DNA of 64,000 nucleotides, taken from Gordonia asplenii (GTDB taxonomy: Bacteria > Actinomycetota > Actinomycetes > Mycobacteriales > Mycobacteriaceae). Under the pieces are notes generated by a model that did no database searches, was not told the DNA's origin, and saw only the letters and a list, made by a program, of their open reading frames with translations. Every line of letters starts with the position of its first letter. Position 1 is the stretch's first letter. Location of the stretch: positions 1-64,000 of the forward strand of contig NZ_JABBNB010000006.1 in NCBI RefSeq assembly GCF_012933505.1. Reading direction: 5' to 3'. Position numbers and translations under genes: made by a program. Below, in pieces: positions 33,164-43,765 of this stretch.

Positions 33164-34594
33164 CTACCGCACCAGCACCACGACGAGTACGGCGATCGCC
33201 GCCAGCACCGCGAAGAACAGCAGCACCGTGAGGGCCAGTGCAGTCGGCGACGTCTGCTTCGACGGCGACGGCTGGTGATACGCGGTCGGCGGCGTGTACG
33301 GGTACGGCGGCCTCGACTGTTGACCGTAGGTCTGGCCCGGCAGCGATTGCCCCGGCAGCGATTGACCGCCTACTGACGGACCGCCGACCGATTGTCCGCC
33401 CATCGATTGTCCGCCCATCGATTGTCCGCCGACCGACGAGCCGTACGACTGCCCGCCGTAGGACTTCCCCGAATACGACTGCGAACCGGCGGAATACGGC
33501 TGGGGCGTGACCGTGGGTGCGTAGCTGGGGTTCGACGGCAGCGGAGGTGTGGGCGGCATCGTGCGGTTCGACGGCCCTCGCACCGGGGGATAGTTTCCGG
33601 TCGAACCGGAGCGCGCCGGCGGGTAGTTGCCCGTGGTCCCCGACCTCGGCGGTGGGGGAGTTCGCAACGCCCACAACGGAACTCCGCCGTCGGCCTTCGA
33701 CAGCGGGCGCGTCAGGATCTGCTCGGTGGTGGCGTGGGTGCCGGCGGCGACGGCGGCCAACTCGTCGCGTGCCTGCGCCATCGTCGGGCGGTTCGCCGGA
33801 CTGGGTTCGAGGAGGTGCAGCAGCACTTTCTCGAGTGCGCCCGCCTTGCTCATCGGGTTGATCTGCGCCCGAGCAACCTTGTGCAGCAACACCAATGCGT
33901 TGTCGTCGACGCCGAACGGCGGCTGGCCTTCGACCATCGTGTACACCGTCGCGCCTAGCGAGTACACGTCCGACGCCTCGGTGGGGTCGGCGCCGCGAGC
34001 CACCTCGGGGGCGAAGTAGGCTGGGGTGCCGGTGATCATTCCGGTCTGGGTGAGATTGACGTCGTCTTTGGCGCGGGAGATGCCGAAGTCGGTGATCTTC
34101 ACCAAACCGGCACTGCGTGGGGAGCTGGAGATCAGGATGTTGCCGGGTTTGATGTCGCGGTGCACGATGCCCGACTCGTGGGCGTCGGCCATGGCGTCGG
34201 CGACCTGCGCGCCGATCTGTGCGGCCTGCACCACGTCGAGCGTCCCGACGGTGTGCAGGATCTGGGCGACGCTGCGCGAGGGCAGATACTCCATGACCAG
34301 CCAGGGGGCGCCGCCGTCGAGCGCGACGTCGTGCATGGCGATCGCATTGCGGTGAGCCAGTTTCGCCGCGATCCGTCCCTCCCGCATCGCTCGCTGGCGC
34401 ATGTTCTCGGCGGTTTCGTCGCTCATTCCCTCGGTCGAGATGACCTGTTTGACGGCGACTTCACGATCGAGGAGCTGATCTTTGGCCAGCCACACCGTGC
34501 CCATGCCGCCGCCGCCGATGCGTGATCGGAGGCGATAACGCCCGGCGACCAGGTAGTCCGGGCCTGGTGCGGGGCGATGGGCGGTTGGCGGCAT
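33164..34594 (-). CDS. Membrane-anchored Ser/Thr protein kinase
   Basis: A 476-residue PknB-class kinase. Kinase domain about 20-275: GGGGMGTVW glycine loop, VAVK Lys49, HRDIKPGN Asp147, DFGIS, and the APEVARG activation-loop end. The juxtamembrane region (290-450) is Pro/Ser/Gly-rich, including repeats of the GGQS type at about 385-425 encoded by near-identical 15-bp DNA repeats. One membrane helix at the extreme C-terminus (452-474) leaves almost no extracellular part, so it lacks PASTA or other sensor domains. ATG start at 34594. Substrate unknown. Confidence 0.9.
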   Translation of the reverse strand: MPPTAHRPAPGPDYLVAGRYRLRSRIGGGGMGTVWLAKDQLLDREVAVKQVISTEGMSDETAENMRQRAMREGRIAAKLAHRNAIAMHDVALDGGAPWLVMEYLPSRSVAQILHTVGTLDVVQAAQIGAQVADAMADAHESGIVHRDIKPGNILISSSPRSAGLVKITDFGISRAKDDVNLTQTGMITGTPAYFAPEVARGADPTEASDVYSLGATVYTMVEGQPPFGVDDNALVLLHKVARAQINPMSKAGALEKVLLHLLEPSPANRPTMAQARDELAAVAAGTHATTEQILTRPLSKADGGVPLWALRTPPPPRSGTTGNYPPARSGSTGNYPPVRGPSNRTMPPTPPLPSNPSYAPTVTPQPYSAGSQSYSGKSYGGQSYGSSVGGQSMGGQSMGGQSVGGPSVGGQSLPGQSLPGQTYGQQSRPPYPYTPPTAYHQPSPSKQTSPTALALTVLLFFAVLAAIAVLVVVLVR

Positions 34595-34640
34595 ACGCCT
34601 GATGATAGCGGGTGAGCGTGGCTAGTTATTGACAAGCGTG

Positions 34641-34656
34641 TCGAACGTGTGTTCGC
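34641..34656 (+). promoter_or_regulatory. SOS box (LexA site)
   Basis: TCGAAC-GTGT-GTTCGC differs from the mycobacterial LexA palindrome TCGAAC-N4-GTTCGA at one base. It lies 9 bp before the chosen start of the radical SAM gene. Confidence 0.8.
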
Positions 34657-34664
34657 ATACATGG

Positions 34665-35699
34665 GTGCGATGGTCCGAACAAATGGTCGAAGCATCCGAT
34701 GGTGCTCTACCGGGATTGGATCGAGCGGGGCTGGTGCGCTCGGTGCAGACGCCGGAATTCGAGGGTGTCACCTTCCACGAGGTGCTGTGTAAAAGCATCC
34801 TGAACAAGGTGCCGGAGAACTCGACGCTGCCATTCCGATTCACCGTCAATACTTTTCGCGGCTGCACCCATGCCTGCCGGTACTGCTTCGCGCGGCCGAC
34901 ACACGAGTATCTGGAGCTCGACGCCGGCGCCGACTTCGACTCGCAAGTCGTGGTGAAGCTCAATGCGGCGGCCGTGTTGCGCAAAGAGCTTCGACGCCGC
35001 TCCTGGCATCGCGACGTCGTCGCGCTGGGTACCAACACCGACCCGTATCAGCGGGCCGAAGGACGCTACCGGCTGATGCCCGGCGTCATCGGGGCGTTGA
35101 CGCAGGCGTACACACCGATGTCGATCCTGACCAAGGGAACGCTGTTGCGCCGCGATCTTCCGCTGCTTCGCCAGGCGGCAGGTGAAGTGCCCGTTGATAT
35201 TTCGATCTCTCTCGCGTTCACCGCCGCCGACGAGGCGTCGCGCGCGCTACAGAAGCGAATCGAGCCGGGCACCCCGAGCGCCGCCGCACGGCTCGACTTG
35301 ATCCGCGCCGTCGCCGACGCCGGGTTCGCCCCGCACATCATGGTCGCGCCGGTGATTCCGTACCTGACCGACGGTGTCGCCGTGCTGGATTCGCTGCTCG
35401 GCGAGCTCGCCGACGCCGGAGCCGCCGGCGTCACCGCCTTCCCGATGCATCTGCGCGGCGCCACCAAGGACTGGTTCCTGTCCTGGGTCGCCGAAGAGCA
35501 TCCCGCCCTGCTCAAGCGTTACCGCAGCCTCTACGGCCGCGGCGCGTATGTCAACGCCGAGTACTCGCGATGGCTGCGCGAACGGATGGGCCCGTTGGTC
35601 GCCAAGCACGGACTGGCCGGGGCTGCCCGCGAGCGGGAAGCCCCGGCGCGTCCGGTAGTCGCTGAGCCGGAGCTGGCCGGCGCGTTGACGTTGTTCTGA
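34665..35699 (+). CDS. SPL-like radical SAM protein (Rv2578c family)
   Basis: A 344-residue radical SAM enzyme. The 4Fe-4S motif is CTHACRYC (Cys residues near 66-73), preceded by FTVNTFRG; further family blocks are ALGTNTDPYQRAEGRYRLMPG and SILTKGTLLRRDLPLL. Homologues are related to spore photoproduct lyase, which repairs UV lesions by radical chemistry, but the substrate here is unknown. GTG 34665 is chosen because the start VRWSEQ lines up with the mycobacterial N-terminus. The SOS box immediately before it supports DNA-damage induction. Confidence 0.85.
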   Translation: MRWSEQMVEASDGALPGLDRAGLVRSVQTPEFEGVTFHEVLCKSILNKVPENSTLPFRFTVNTFRGCTHACRYCFARPTHEYLELDAGADFDSQVVVKLNAAAVLRKELRRRSWHRDVVALGTNTDPYQRAEGRYRLMPGVIGALTQAYTPMSILTKGTLLRRDLPLLRQAAGEVPVDISISLAFTAADEASRALQKRIEPGTPSAAARLDLIRAVADAGFAPHIMVAPVIPYLTDGVAVLDSLLGELADAGAAGVTAFPMHLRGATKDWFLSWVAEEHPALLKRYRSLYGRGAYVNAEYSRWLRERMGPLVAKHGLAGAAREREAPARPVVAEPELAGALTLF

Positions 35700-35856
35700 G
35701 TATTGCAGCACCTGGTGGATTGTCGCGGCTGAACCTGGATCCACCGATGGCGGGCCCTCTCCGTTGGTTGACACGGCCTCGGCTAGCACCTCGTCCGGCT
35801 CCCGTTCCCGCGGACGTAACGACCGCAGCGGGAAGAGGTTACGATCGTCCGGCGCC

Positions 35857-36555
35857 TCACCCCAGATCCAGCAACTCCTCGTAGAATCCGCCGAAACTGC
35901 CCGTCGGATCCACCAGGTGCACCTCCAAGATCCAGTGGCAGATCCGTCCGTTGGTGTCGGTGCGGCGCATCGGCAGCGTCGAGCCCGGGGCCACGTAGCC
36001 GTCGATCTCCTGGCCCTTGATCTTCTCGTGCGGGAATTCGCCGACCAGGTGACCGGCGATCACTCCACCGAATGTCCAGCCGGCGTCGGTGCTGAGTTCG
36101 ACGACGTGGTTGAAGAGCTGTTCGCCGGTGATGTCGGGGTGAGTGCGGAAGTAGTCGCGCCCGGCGTCGAAGATGCGGGGGAGATCGGTGCGGATGGCGT
36201 GTTTGACGGGGTCGTCGCCGAGGACGTAGGTCCGGCCGAAGTCGGCCTCCCACTCCTCGAAGATCGGGCCGAAGTCGAGGAAGAGGATGTCGTCGTCGGC
36301 GATGACGCGGTCCGGCGGATTGTCGCGCGCGGTCTCCAAAGTGTTCTCTCCTGCCCGCACGATGCGTTTGTGCCAGTGGCGGGTGACGCCGAACATCTCG
36401 TTGGCGAGGTCGCGGATCTCGTCGGACAGGGCGCGCTCGCCGACGTCGGCGCGAATCATGTTGCGCGCGAGCACTGCGTCGAAGAGCTGTTCGGCTTTTG
36501 CCTGTGCATCGAGCAGGTTGGCGATGCGTTCGGATTCGGGGAGCGATGTGGGCAT
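35857..36555 (-). CDS. M24-family metallopeptidase-like protein, single domain
   Basis: A 232-residue protein with the pita-bread fold of methionine and Xaa-Pro aminopeptidases. All five metal ligands can be placed: Asp94 (LDFGP), Asp105 (ADFGRTYVLG), His169 (AGHLVGEFPH), Glu211 (LEVHL) and Glu226 (FYEELL). It lacks the N-terminal creatinase-like domain of full prolidases, so it is a minimal version. Cytosolic, no signal. Substrate unknown; dipeptide or X-Pro hydrolysis is possible. ATG 36555. Confidence 0.8.
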   Translation of the reverse strand: MPTSLPESERIANLLDAQAKAEQLFDAVLARNMIRADVGERALSDEIRDLANEMFGVTRHWHKRIVRAGENTLETARDNPPDRVIADDDILFLDFGPIFEEWEADFGRTYVLGDDPVKHAIRTDLPRIFDAGRDYFRTHPDITGEQLFNHVVELSTDAGWTFGGVIAGHLVGEFPHEKIKGQEIDGYVAPGSTLPMRRTDTNGRICHWILEVHLVDPTGSFGGFYEELLDLG

Positions 36556-36691
36556 ACGTGCATCGTCGCATGCCGGGGTGACAACCGTCAGGGGTGTGCC
36601 GTCTTGCCTCGTCGTGTTCGGATCGTCGCCTTCGCACCTCCCTGAGCAGGTCTGTTGACGTTGTCATACCCCGGTTCTAGGCTTGCCTGTA

Positions 36692-36707
36692 TCGAACAAA
36701 AGTTCGA
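36692..36707 (+). promoter_or_regulatory. Perfect SOS box upstream of imuA'-imuB
   Basis: TCGAACAAAAGTTCGA is a perfect match to the mycobacterial LexA palindrome, 70 bp before the imuA' start. Confidence 0.95.
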
Positions 36708-36777
36708 AGTTTGGTAGCGGGCAACTTCCCGGCCCGCTGAGATTTCAGGGTGTTCGACGCCCGAGGGAGGATACGCC

Positions 36778-37620
36778 GTGGGTGACCGGGCTGGTGTTGA
36801 TCTGAATGCCCTGCGTAAGCAGATGGCGGCGTTGTCGGGGCGGGCCGGGCAGCGGGATGCGGGTAGTGCGGACGAGCGTCCGGTTGAGTTGCTGACTGTA
36901 CCGCAGGTGTTGGCAGAATTGTTGCCGCACAATGGAATTGCGCGCGGGACGGTGATGTCGGCCGACGGTGCGCGGTCGATGATCGTGGCCGTGATCGCGG
37001 CGGTCAGCGGGGCGGGTGGACAGGTTGCGGTGGTGGGTATGCCGCAGTTGAGCATGTTGTCGGCGGAGGAGATGGGAGCGGACCTGTCTCGTATCGCGGT
37101 GATCGACGACCCCGGACCGGATCCGGTGGAGATCGGCGGCATCCTGCTCGACGGTATGGATCTGGTGGTACTCGGCCTCGGTGGAGCGTCGGTACCGCCG
37201 TCTCGGGCGAAAGTGCTGGCCGGGCGAGCGCGTAAACAGTCGTCGGTGTTGTTGGTGACCGACGGACGGTGGCCGGGTGCGCAGTTGCGGTTGAGCACCC
37301 GGGTGACGTCGTATCGGCGCAGCCCGGCGCCGGGAGCGCAGCGAGCGGGCCGTATGGATCTGGCGCCGGGAGCGCAGCGAGCGGGCCGTATGGATCCGGC
37401 GCCGGGAGCGCAGCGAGCGGGCCGTATGGATCTGGCGCACCCCCGCATCGGTGGCTGCGGTTACGGCAGAATCCTCGGCTGGCGGTTGCAGGTATCGGTC
37501 GAAGGGCGCGGTCAGCAGCCGGTGACCACTGAAATCGATTGCGGCCCAGGCGAGGTCGGCGTTCAGTTGATCTCGGTCACGGCGACCCCGACGCCGACTC
37601 CGCTCGCGGTGGCGAATTGA
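36778..37620 (+). CDS. imuA': ImuA' mutasome accessory protein
   Basis: A 280-residue RecA-fold-related protein in the Rv3395c place, the first gene of the SOS-induced imuA'-imuB operon. It has LNALRKQMAALSGRAGQ at the start and a Rossmann-like core (GTVMSADGARSMIVAVIAAVSGAGGQVAVVGMP, in order). It supports damage tolerance by the DnaE2 polymerase. Residues about 184-219 are three copies of a 12-residue unit (APGAQRAGRMDL) encoded by a 36-bp tandem DNA repeat, an expansion that seems foreign to the family. GTG start after GGGAGG; stop overlaps imuB (TGATG). Confidence 0.88.
   Translation: MGDRAGVDLNALRKQMAALSGRAGQRDAGSADERPVELLTVPQVLAELLPHNGIARGTVMSADGARSMIVAVIAAVSGAGGQVAVVGMPQLSMLSAEEMGADLSRIAVIDDPGPDPVEIGGILLDGMDLVVLGLGGASVPPSRAKVLAGRARKQSSVLLVTDGRWPGAQLRLSTRVTSYRRSPAPGAQRAGRMDLAPGAQRAGRMDPAPGAQRAGRMDLAHPRIGGCGYGRILGWRLQVSVEGRGQQPVTTEIDCGPGEVGVQLISVTATPTPTPLAVAN
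37326..37433 (+). repeat. Three exact-frame 36-bp tandem repeats inside imuA'
   Basis: Copies at 37326-37361, 37362-37397 and 37398-37433 differ by only one base. Each encodes one 12-residue unit; the reading frame is kept. Confidence 0.95.
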
Positions 37621-39197
37621 TGGGCGGCGCGACGTCGGCGCAGGTCGCCGTGCGCTCGACCGCGGTCGAGCGTCGAATCTTGGCGCTGTGGGCACCTGAC
37701 TGGCCCGCCGCGGCGGCTGCGGCCGAACGGGATCTGGCCCCGCACGAGCCGATCGCGGTGCTGCACGCCAATCGGGTGGTCGCCTGCTCGGCGTCGGCTC
37801 GGCGCGCCGGCGTCCGACGCGGCATGCGCAAACGGCAGGCGCAGGCCAATTGTCCGCACCTCGTCGTCGCCGCCGACGACGCCAACCGCGACGGCCGGGT
37901 CTTCGAGCCGGTGGTCGCGGCGATGGTCGAGCTCGTCCCGAACGTCGAAGTGCTGCGGCCCGGCCTGTGCGTGCTGCCCATCTCCGCCGGAGTGCGGTAT
38001 TTCGGCTCGGTGGAAGTACTCGCCGAAGCGCTCGTCGACGCCGTGTCGGCGCTGGGCGTGGAGTCCTCGGTCGGCGTGGCCGACGAGATGTTCACCGCGG
38101 TACTCGCCGCCCGGCGGGGAATCTTCGTCGAGGCAGGCGGAGACGCCGCCTACCTCGTCGACCGGCCCGTCGGCGACCTGATGATCGAGTCGAGTCTGTG
38201 CGACGACCGCCGCGTCGAGCTCGTCGAATTGCTCTGGCACCTCGGCATCCGCACCGTCGGCGCGTTTGCGGCGTTGACCCCCACCGACGTCGCCACCAGA
38301 TTCGACGACGACGCCGTGCTCGCGCATCGACAGGCGCGGGCGCTCCCGTCGCGCCCGCCGTCGGGGCAGGCCCCCGCGCCCGACCTCGCCGTCGAGTACA
38401 CCTGCGACCCGCCGATCGAACGCATCGACGCCGCGGCATTTCTCGGTAGGCGACTGGCCGATGAGTTGCATCACCGGCTGTCGTCGGCCGCGGTGGCCTG
38501 CACCCGACTCGCCGTACGCGCGATTACCGAACTCGGGCAAGAACATTCGCGTATCTGGCGGTGTGCTCAGCCACTGACCCCCGATGCCACCGCCGACCGC
38601 ATCCGGTGGCAGTTGGAAGGCTGGCTGACGGCGAAGGAGAAGCCGGATTCGCCGATCGTCACCATCGTCCTCGAGCCGATCGAGGTGGTGGCGGCCGGTG
38701 CGCTGCAGTACGAGCTGACCGGTGGACGCGAGGTGGCCGAGCGCGCCCGGCGCGCCCTGGTCCGGGTGCAGGGTCTGCTCGGCGGCGATTCGGTGCGGCT
38801 GCCGATCCGCAGTGGCGGACGCGGCGTCGTCGAGCAGGTCACGATGGTCGCGCTCGGCGATGAACTGCGGCCCGCCGCGGACCCGGCCGCTCCGTGGCCC
38901 GGCCGGGTCGGTGAACCGGCGCCCGCGGTGACGCTCACCGACACTCTGGTGCACCTCGTCGACGCCGAGGGCGACCCGGTGACCGTCACCCCGCGCGGTG
39001 CATTCAACGCCGAGCCCGTGCTGCTGCGCGTGGGCAACCGCGGTCACTCGGTCAGCTGGTGGGCCGGTCCGTGGCCGTCGGGCCTCGACGCCGACGACGC
39101 CGTACAGGCGAGAGCCCAAGTGCTGCTGGATGATTCGCGGGCGTTACTGCTGCTGTTCCGAACCGGGCAGTGGTGGGTGGAAGGCGTCTATGAGTAG
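37620..39197 (+). CDS. imuB: ImuB, catalytically inactive Y-family polymerase-like protein
   Basis: A 525-residue Y-family polymerase homologue that links DnaE2 to the sliding clamp in error-prone SOS repair. The polymerase-like N-terminus reads RRILALWAPDWPAAAAAAERDL, where active enzymes have an Asp-x-Asp metal site, so it should be inactive, as in mycobacteria. The fingers and palm (RRGMRKRQAQANCP, RPGLCVLPISAGVRYFG, GVADEMFTAVLAARRG) and little-finger region are intact. Length equals the mycobacterial protein. Coupled to imuA' by TGATG; stop abuts the opposing acrA1 stop. Confidence 0.92.
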   Translation: MGGATSAQVAVRSTAVERRILALWAPDWPAAAAAAERDLAPHEPIAVLHANRVVACSASARRAGVRRGMRKRQAQANCPHLVVAADDANRDGRVFEPVVAAMVELVPNVEVLRPGLCVLPISAGVRYFGSVEVLAEALVDAVSALGVESSVGVADEMFTAVLAARRGIFVEAGGDAAYLVDRPVGDLMIESSLCDDRRVELVELLWHLGIRTVGAFAALTPTDVATRFDDDAVLAHRQARALPSRPPSGQAPAPDLAVEYTCDPPIERIDAAAFLGRRLADELHHRLSSAAVACTRLAVRAITELGQEHSRIWRCAQPLTPDATADRIRWQLEGWLTAKEKPDSPIVTIVLEPIEVVAAGALQYELTGGREVAERARRALVRVQGLLGGDSVRLPIRSGGRGVVEQVTMVALGDELRPAADPAAPWPGRVGEPAPAVTLTDTLVHLVDAEGDPVTVTPRGAFNAEPVLLRVGNRGHSVSWWAGPWPSGLDADDAVQARAQVLLDDSRALLLLFRTGQWWVEGVYE

Positions 39198-41096
39198 CTA
39201 CCGTCCCTCGGCCGCGGCCGACTCGCCGACCAGCAGGTACTCCTGGTGCAGTATCCGATTGGTCAGCCGGGGCAGCACATGCTGGCCCAGATCGGCCAGA
39301 TTGCCCACCGCTGAATTGACCCGGCGAGGCCGCTTGAGGATGCCGTGCAGCACCCGGCTCGCGGCCTTGTCGGCACTCCATACCCCGGGCGCGGCTCGGT
39401 ACGCCTCGGTCGGCGCGATCATCTTCGTCCGGGTCAGCGGCAACCGCACATTGGTGAAAGTGACATGGCTGGACAGGGTTTCGGCGGCGGTCGCATCGCT
39501 GAACGCCTCCAGCGCCGCCTTCGACGCCGCATACGCCCCGAACCGCGGGCCATGAGTCTGCACCGCCATCGAGGTGACGTTCACCACATGCCCGACGTTG
39601 CGTTCGACCATATGCGGCAACAGCGCGAGCGTCAGATTCACCGCGCCGAAGTAGTTGACCGCCATGGTGCGTTGGTAGTCGTGCGGCCGGTCGACGGAGT
39701 GGATGGTGGACCGGCGGATCGAGCGGCCCGCGTTGTTGACCAGCACGTCGACGTGATCATGTTCGGCGAGAACGGTTTTCACGAGTGCGGCCACGTCGTG
39801 CTCATCGGTGATGTCGCATCGGTAGGAGGTGACGCGACCCGGCGGAACTCCAGGTTTCGTTGCGGCGCAGGAGAGTTCGGTGGTCGCCGCGCGCAGGTCG
39901 TCCTCGTTGCGGGCGACGATGATGACATCGGCGCCGCGCTCCGCGCACATCCGCGCCGTCGCCTTCCCGATTCCCGACGACCCGCCGGTGATCAGAATGT
40001 TCTTGCCGACCAACGGCCCTCGCGGGTCACGGCGTCGATGCCGCGCCGGATCGAGATGCTGTGCCCAGTAAGTGAACAGGCGCGGCCCGTACTCGGCGAG
40101 GTCCGGCAGTTCGACGCCGAGCCCGCGCAGTGCCCCGACGCTGGCGTCGGCCGTGAAATCGACGCGAAAGGCCATGGTGTCCAACACGATCGGCGGAATG
40201 CCCTGTTGCTTGGCGATCAGATCGCGTCCGACGCCCATCGGCCCGACCCGTGACATCGCCAGTGCGGCGTCGGCGACCGACGACGGAAGAACGTTCCGAC
40301 CGCGCGGGCCGTCGAAGGCCGGTGCGATGGCGTTGTACATACCGGTGATGGAGCGGCGAGTCGGGTCACTGAGATGGAAGGTCAGGCCGGATTCTCCGGC
40401 GCGGTAATCAACCAGCGCCACAATCGAATTCACCACGTAGTCGACTGGGACGACATTGGTGCGTCCCAAGTCCGGCAGCGGCAGCGGCAGCCGCGACGGG
40501 GCATGGCCGAGCAGGCGTAGTTGACCGAAGAAATAGTACGGGCCGTCGATCTTGTCCATCTCGCCGGTACGTGAATCGCCGACGACCACCGACGGCCGAT
40601 ACACCCGCCACGACAGTCCGGACTGGTCGCGGATCGACTTCTCGGATTCGAACTTCGTGCGGTGATACGGCGAGGGGAACCCCTGGCCCTTGTCGAAGTC
40701 GTCTTCGGTGAAGACGCCGGCGTAATCCCCGGCTACCGCGATCGACGAGATGTGGTGCAGCATCGCGCCGCGGGCGAGCGCGAAGTCGATGACCCGCCGG
40801 GTGCCGTCGACGTTGGCGCGTTGCTGAGTGTCGGCGTCGACGGCCATGTCGTAGACGGCGGCGAGGTGGATGACGTGGTCGATCCGTGTGTCGAAGTCGT
40901 CGAGGCCGAGTCGTACGGCAGTGAGGTCGCCGACGACGGGTACAACTCGCTCGGCGTCGAACAGTTCGCTGAATCGACTCGCCGACGCCGCGCGCACCAA
41001 TGCGAAGATCTGAACGTCGGGTTGGGTTTCGAGGATGCGGCCGATCACGCGGCGTCCGATGAAGCCGCTGCCGCCGGTAATGAAATAGCTGGTCAT
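39198..41096 (-). CDS. acrA1: Fused acyl-CoA reductase / short-chain dehydrogenase (AcrA1-like)
   Basis: A 632-residue two-domain reductase in the Rv3391 place. Residues 1-370 form an extended SDR with ITGGSGFIGRRV and the YHRTK active-site pair, as in thioester or fatty acyl-CoA reductases. Residues 372-632 form a classical SDR with ITGGSSGIGKATA, VNNAG and YAASK. Such fusions reduce fatty acyl-CoA to aldehyde and possibly on to alcohol, relevant to wax or complex-lipid synthesis. Cytosolic or membrane-associated. ATG 41096 with GGAG upstream. Confidence 0.88.
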   Translation of the reverse strand: MTSYFITGGSGFIGRRVIGRILETQPDVQIFALVRAASASRFSELFDAERVVPVVGDLTAVRLGLDDFDTRIDHVIHLAAVYDMAVDADTQQRANVDGTRRVIDFALARGAMLHHISSIAVAGDYAGVFTEDDFDKGQGFPSPYHRTKFESEKSIRDQSGLSWRVYRPSVVVGDSRTGEMDKIDGPYYFFGQLRLLGHAPSRLPLPLPDLGRTNVVPVDYVVNSIVALVDYRAGESGLTFHLSDPTRRSITGMYNAIAPAFDGPRGRNVLPSSVADAALAMSRVGPMGVGRDLIAKQQGIPPIVLDTMAFRVDFTADASVGALRGLGVELPDLAEYGPRLFTYWAQHLDPARHRRRDPRGPLVGKNILITGGSSGIGKATARMCAERGADVIIVARNEDDLRAATTELSCAATKPGVPPGRVTSYRCDITDEHDVAALVKTVLAEHDHVDVLVNNAGRSIRRSTIHSVDRPHDYQRTMAVNYFGAVNLTLALLPHMVERNVGHVVNVTSMAVQTHGPRFGAYAASKAALEAFSDATAAETLSSHVTFTNVRLPLTRTKMIAPTEAYRAAPGVWSADKAASRVLHGILKRPRRVNSAVGNLADLGQHVLPRLTNRILHQEYLLVGESAAAEGR

Positions 41097-41191
41097 GAGG
41101 GATCACTCCAGGTGTCATGGGCAAGGTCCGCAATTCGCGAACATCTGTTACTCAGAGTGACACTTACATTGGCGGATGGCAATGACGATGC

Positions 41192-41959
41192 CTATCGTGA
41201 CCCGATCGCCACCGTCGCCCCGAGTTCCTCGTCCTCGGCGATCCTCGGACGGAATCCCGTCGATGCGAGGATCGCCGAGGCCGTCTCGGCCTGTCGTTCG
41301 CTCACTTCGAAGAGGACATGTCCGTCGGGGTGCAGCCAACCGCGCGCGGCGTCGACGACTCGTGCCGCGATGCGCAGACCGTCGGGGCCGCCGTCGAGGG
41401 TGCCGATCGGTTCGTAGTCGCGGGCCTCGGCCGGCAACAGACCGATCTCTCCGCACGGAACGTACGGCACATTCGCGACCACCACGTTGACCTGACCGCG
41501 CAACATCGCGGGCAGCGGTGCGAAGAGATCACCGACGTACACCGACGCCGCGGCGCGCGCCAGATTGCGGCGGGCGCATGCGGTGGCGCGGGGATCGATG
41601 TCGACGGCGTACACGTGGGCGGTGGGGCGCGCCTTCGCGATCGCGGCGCCGATGGCTCCCGAACCACAGCACATGTCGATGACGACGGCGGCGTCCGGTG
41701 TCACGGCGATCGCCTGGTCGGCGAGAAACTCGGTCCGCCGCCGCGGGATGAACACCCCGGGCCCCACCGCGATCCGCATGCCGTGGAACTCGGCCCAGCC
41801 GACGACGTACTCCAACGGCTCACCCGCACAACGACGTTCGATCAGTGTCGTCAATTCACGGTCGGAGAGGGCGGCGTCGCGCAGGATTGCCGCCTCTTCT
41901 TCGGCGAAGACGCATCCGGCCGACCGGAGCTCCTCAGCCACGTCGACCAGGGATTGCAC
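41192..41959 (-). CDS. PrmC/HemK-related protein N5-glutamine methyltransferase
   Basis: A 255-residue SAM-dependent methyltransferase. The N-terminal helical part (RRCAGEPLEYVVGWAEFHGMRIAVGPGVFIPRRRTEFL in order) is the HemK release-factor-binding module; motif I is VVIDMCCGSGAIGAAIA, and the catalytic loop is ANVPY instead of the usual NPPY. That variant marks a PrmC-related actinobacterial subfamily whose substrate is unproven. Start uncertain: GTG 41959 is used, but a strong AAGGAGG lies 24 bp further upstream without a good start beside it. Confidence 0.8.
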   Translation of the reverse strand: MQSLVDVAEELRSAGCVFAEEEAAILRDAALSDRELTTLIERRCAGEPLEYVVGWAEFHGMRIAVGPGVFIPRRRTEFLADQAIAVTPDAAVVIDMCCGSGAIGAAIAKARPTAHVYAVDIDPRATACARRNLARAAASVYVGDLFAPLPAMLRGQVNVVVANVPYVPCGEIGLLPAEARDYEPIGTLDGGPDGLRIAARVVDAARGWLHPDGHVLFEVSERQAETASAILASTGFRPRIAEDEELGATVAIGSR

Positions 41960-42183
41960 AACGCAACGGTACGCCGTGGGCAACCTCCTTAGCGACGCTT
42001 TACTTCGAGCTGTCGACGAGCGGGAGTACGCCCGATCCCGGCCCCGACTGCCGCTCGGACAAGCTGCGAACATCTCGAACTCGAACTGTGCCCGCAGTGC
42101 TCGGGTCTACTGTCCGAAGACCACGCGAATGCAGTGGCGAGGTTCGCCGCTCGACTGCCCATGCCCGTTGCCGGAGGACGCTC

Positions 42184-43701
<1,518 letters not shown>

Positions 43702-43737
43702 ATTCCAGCCGCTGGTTGAGCCACACTAACCTTTCAT

Positions 43738-43753
43738 ACGAACAAATGTTCGA
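43738..43753 (+). promoter_or_regulatory. SOS box upstream of dnaE2
   Basis: ACGAAC-AAAT-GTTCGA matches the mycobacterial LexA palindrome except the first base, 12 bp before the dnaE2 start codon. Confidence 0.88.
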
Positions 43754-43765
43754 TACACTTGCGCG

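Noticed and set aside
35764-36645. Long + strand frame opposite the M24 peptidase
   Set aside because: Valine/glycine/aspartate-rich shadow of the real minus-strand gene, which keeps all five metal ligands.
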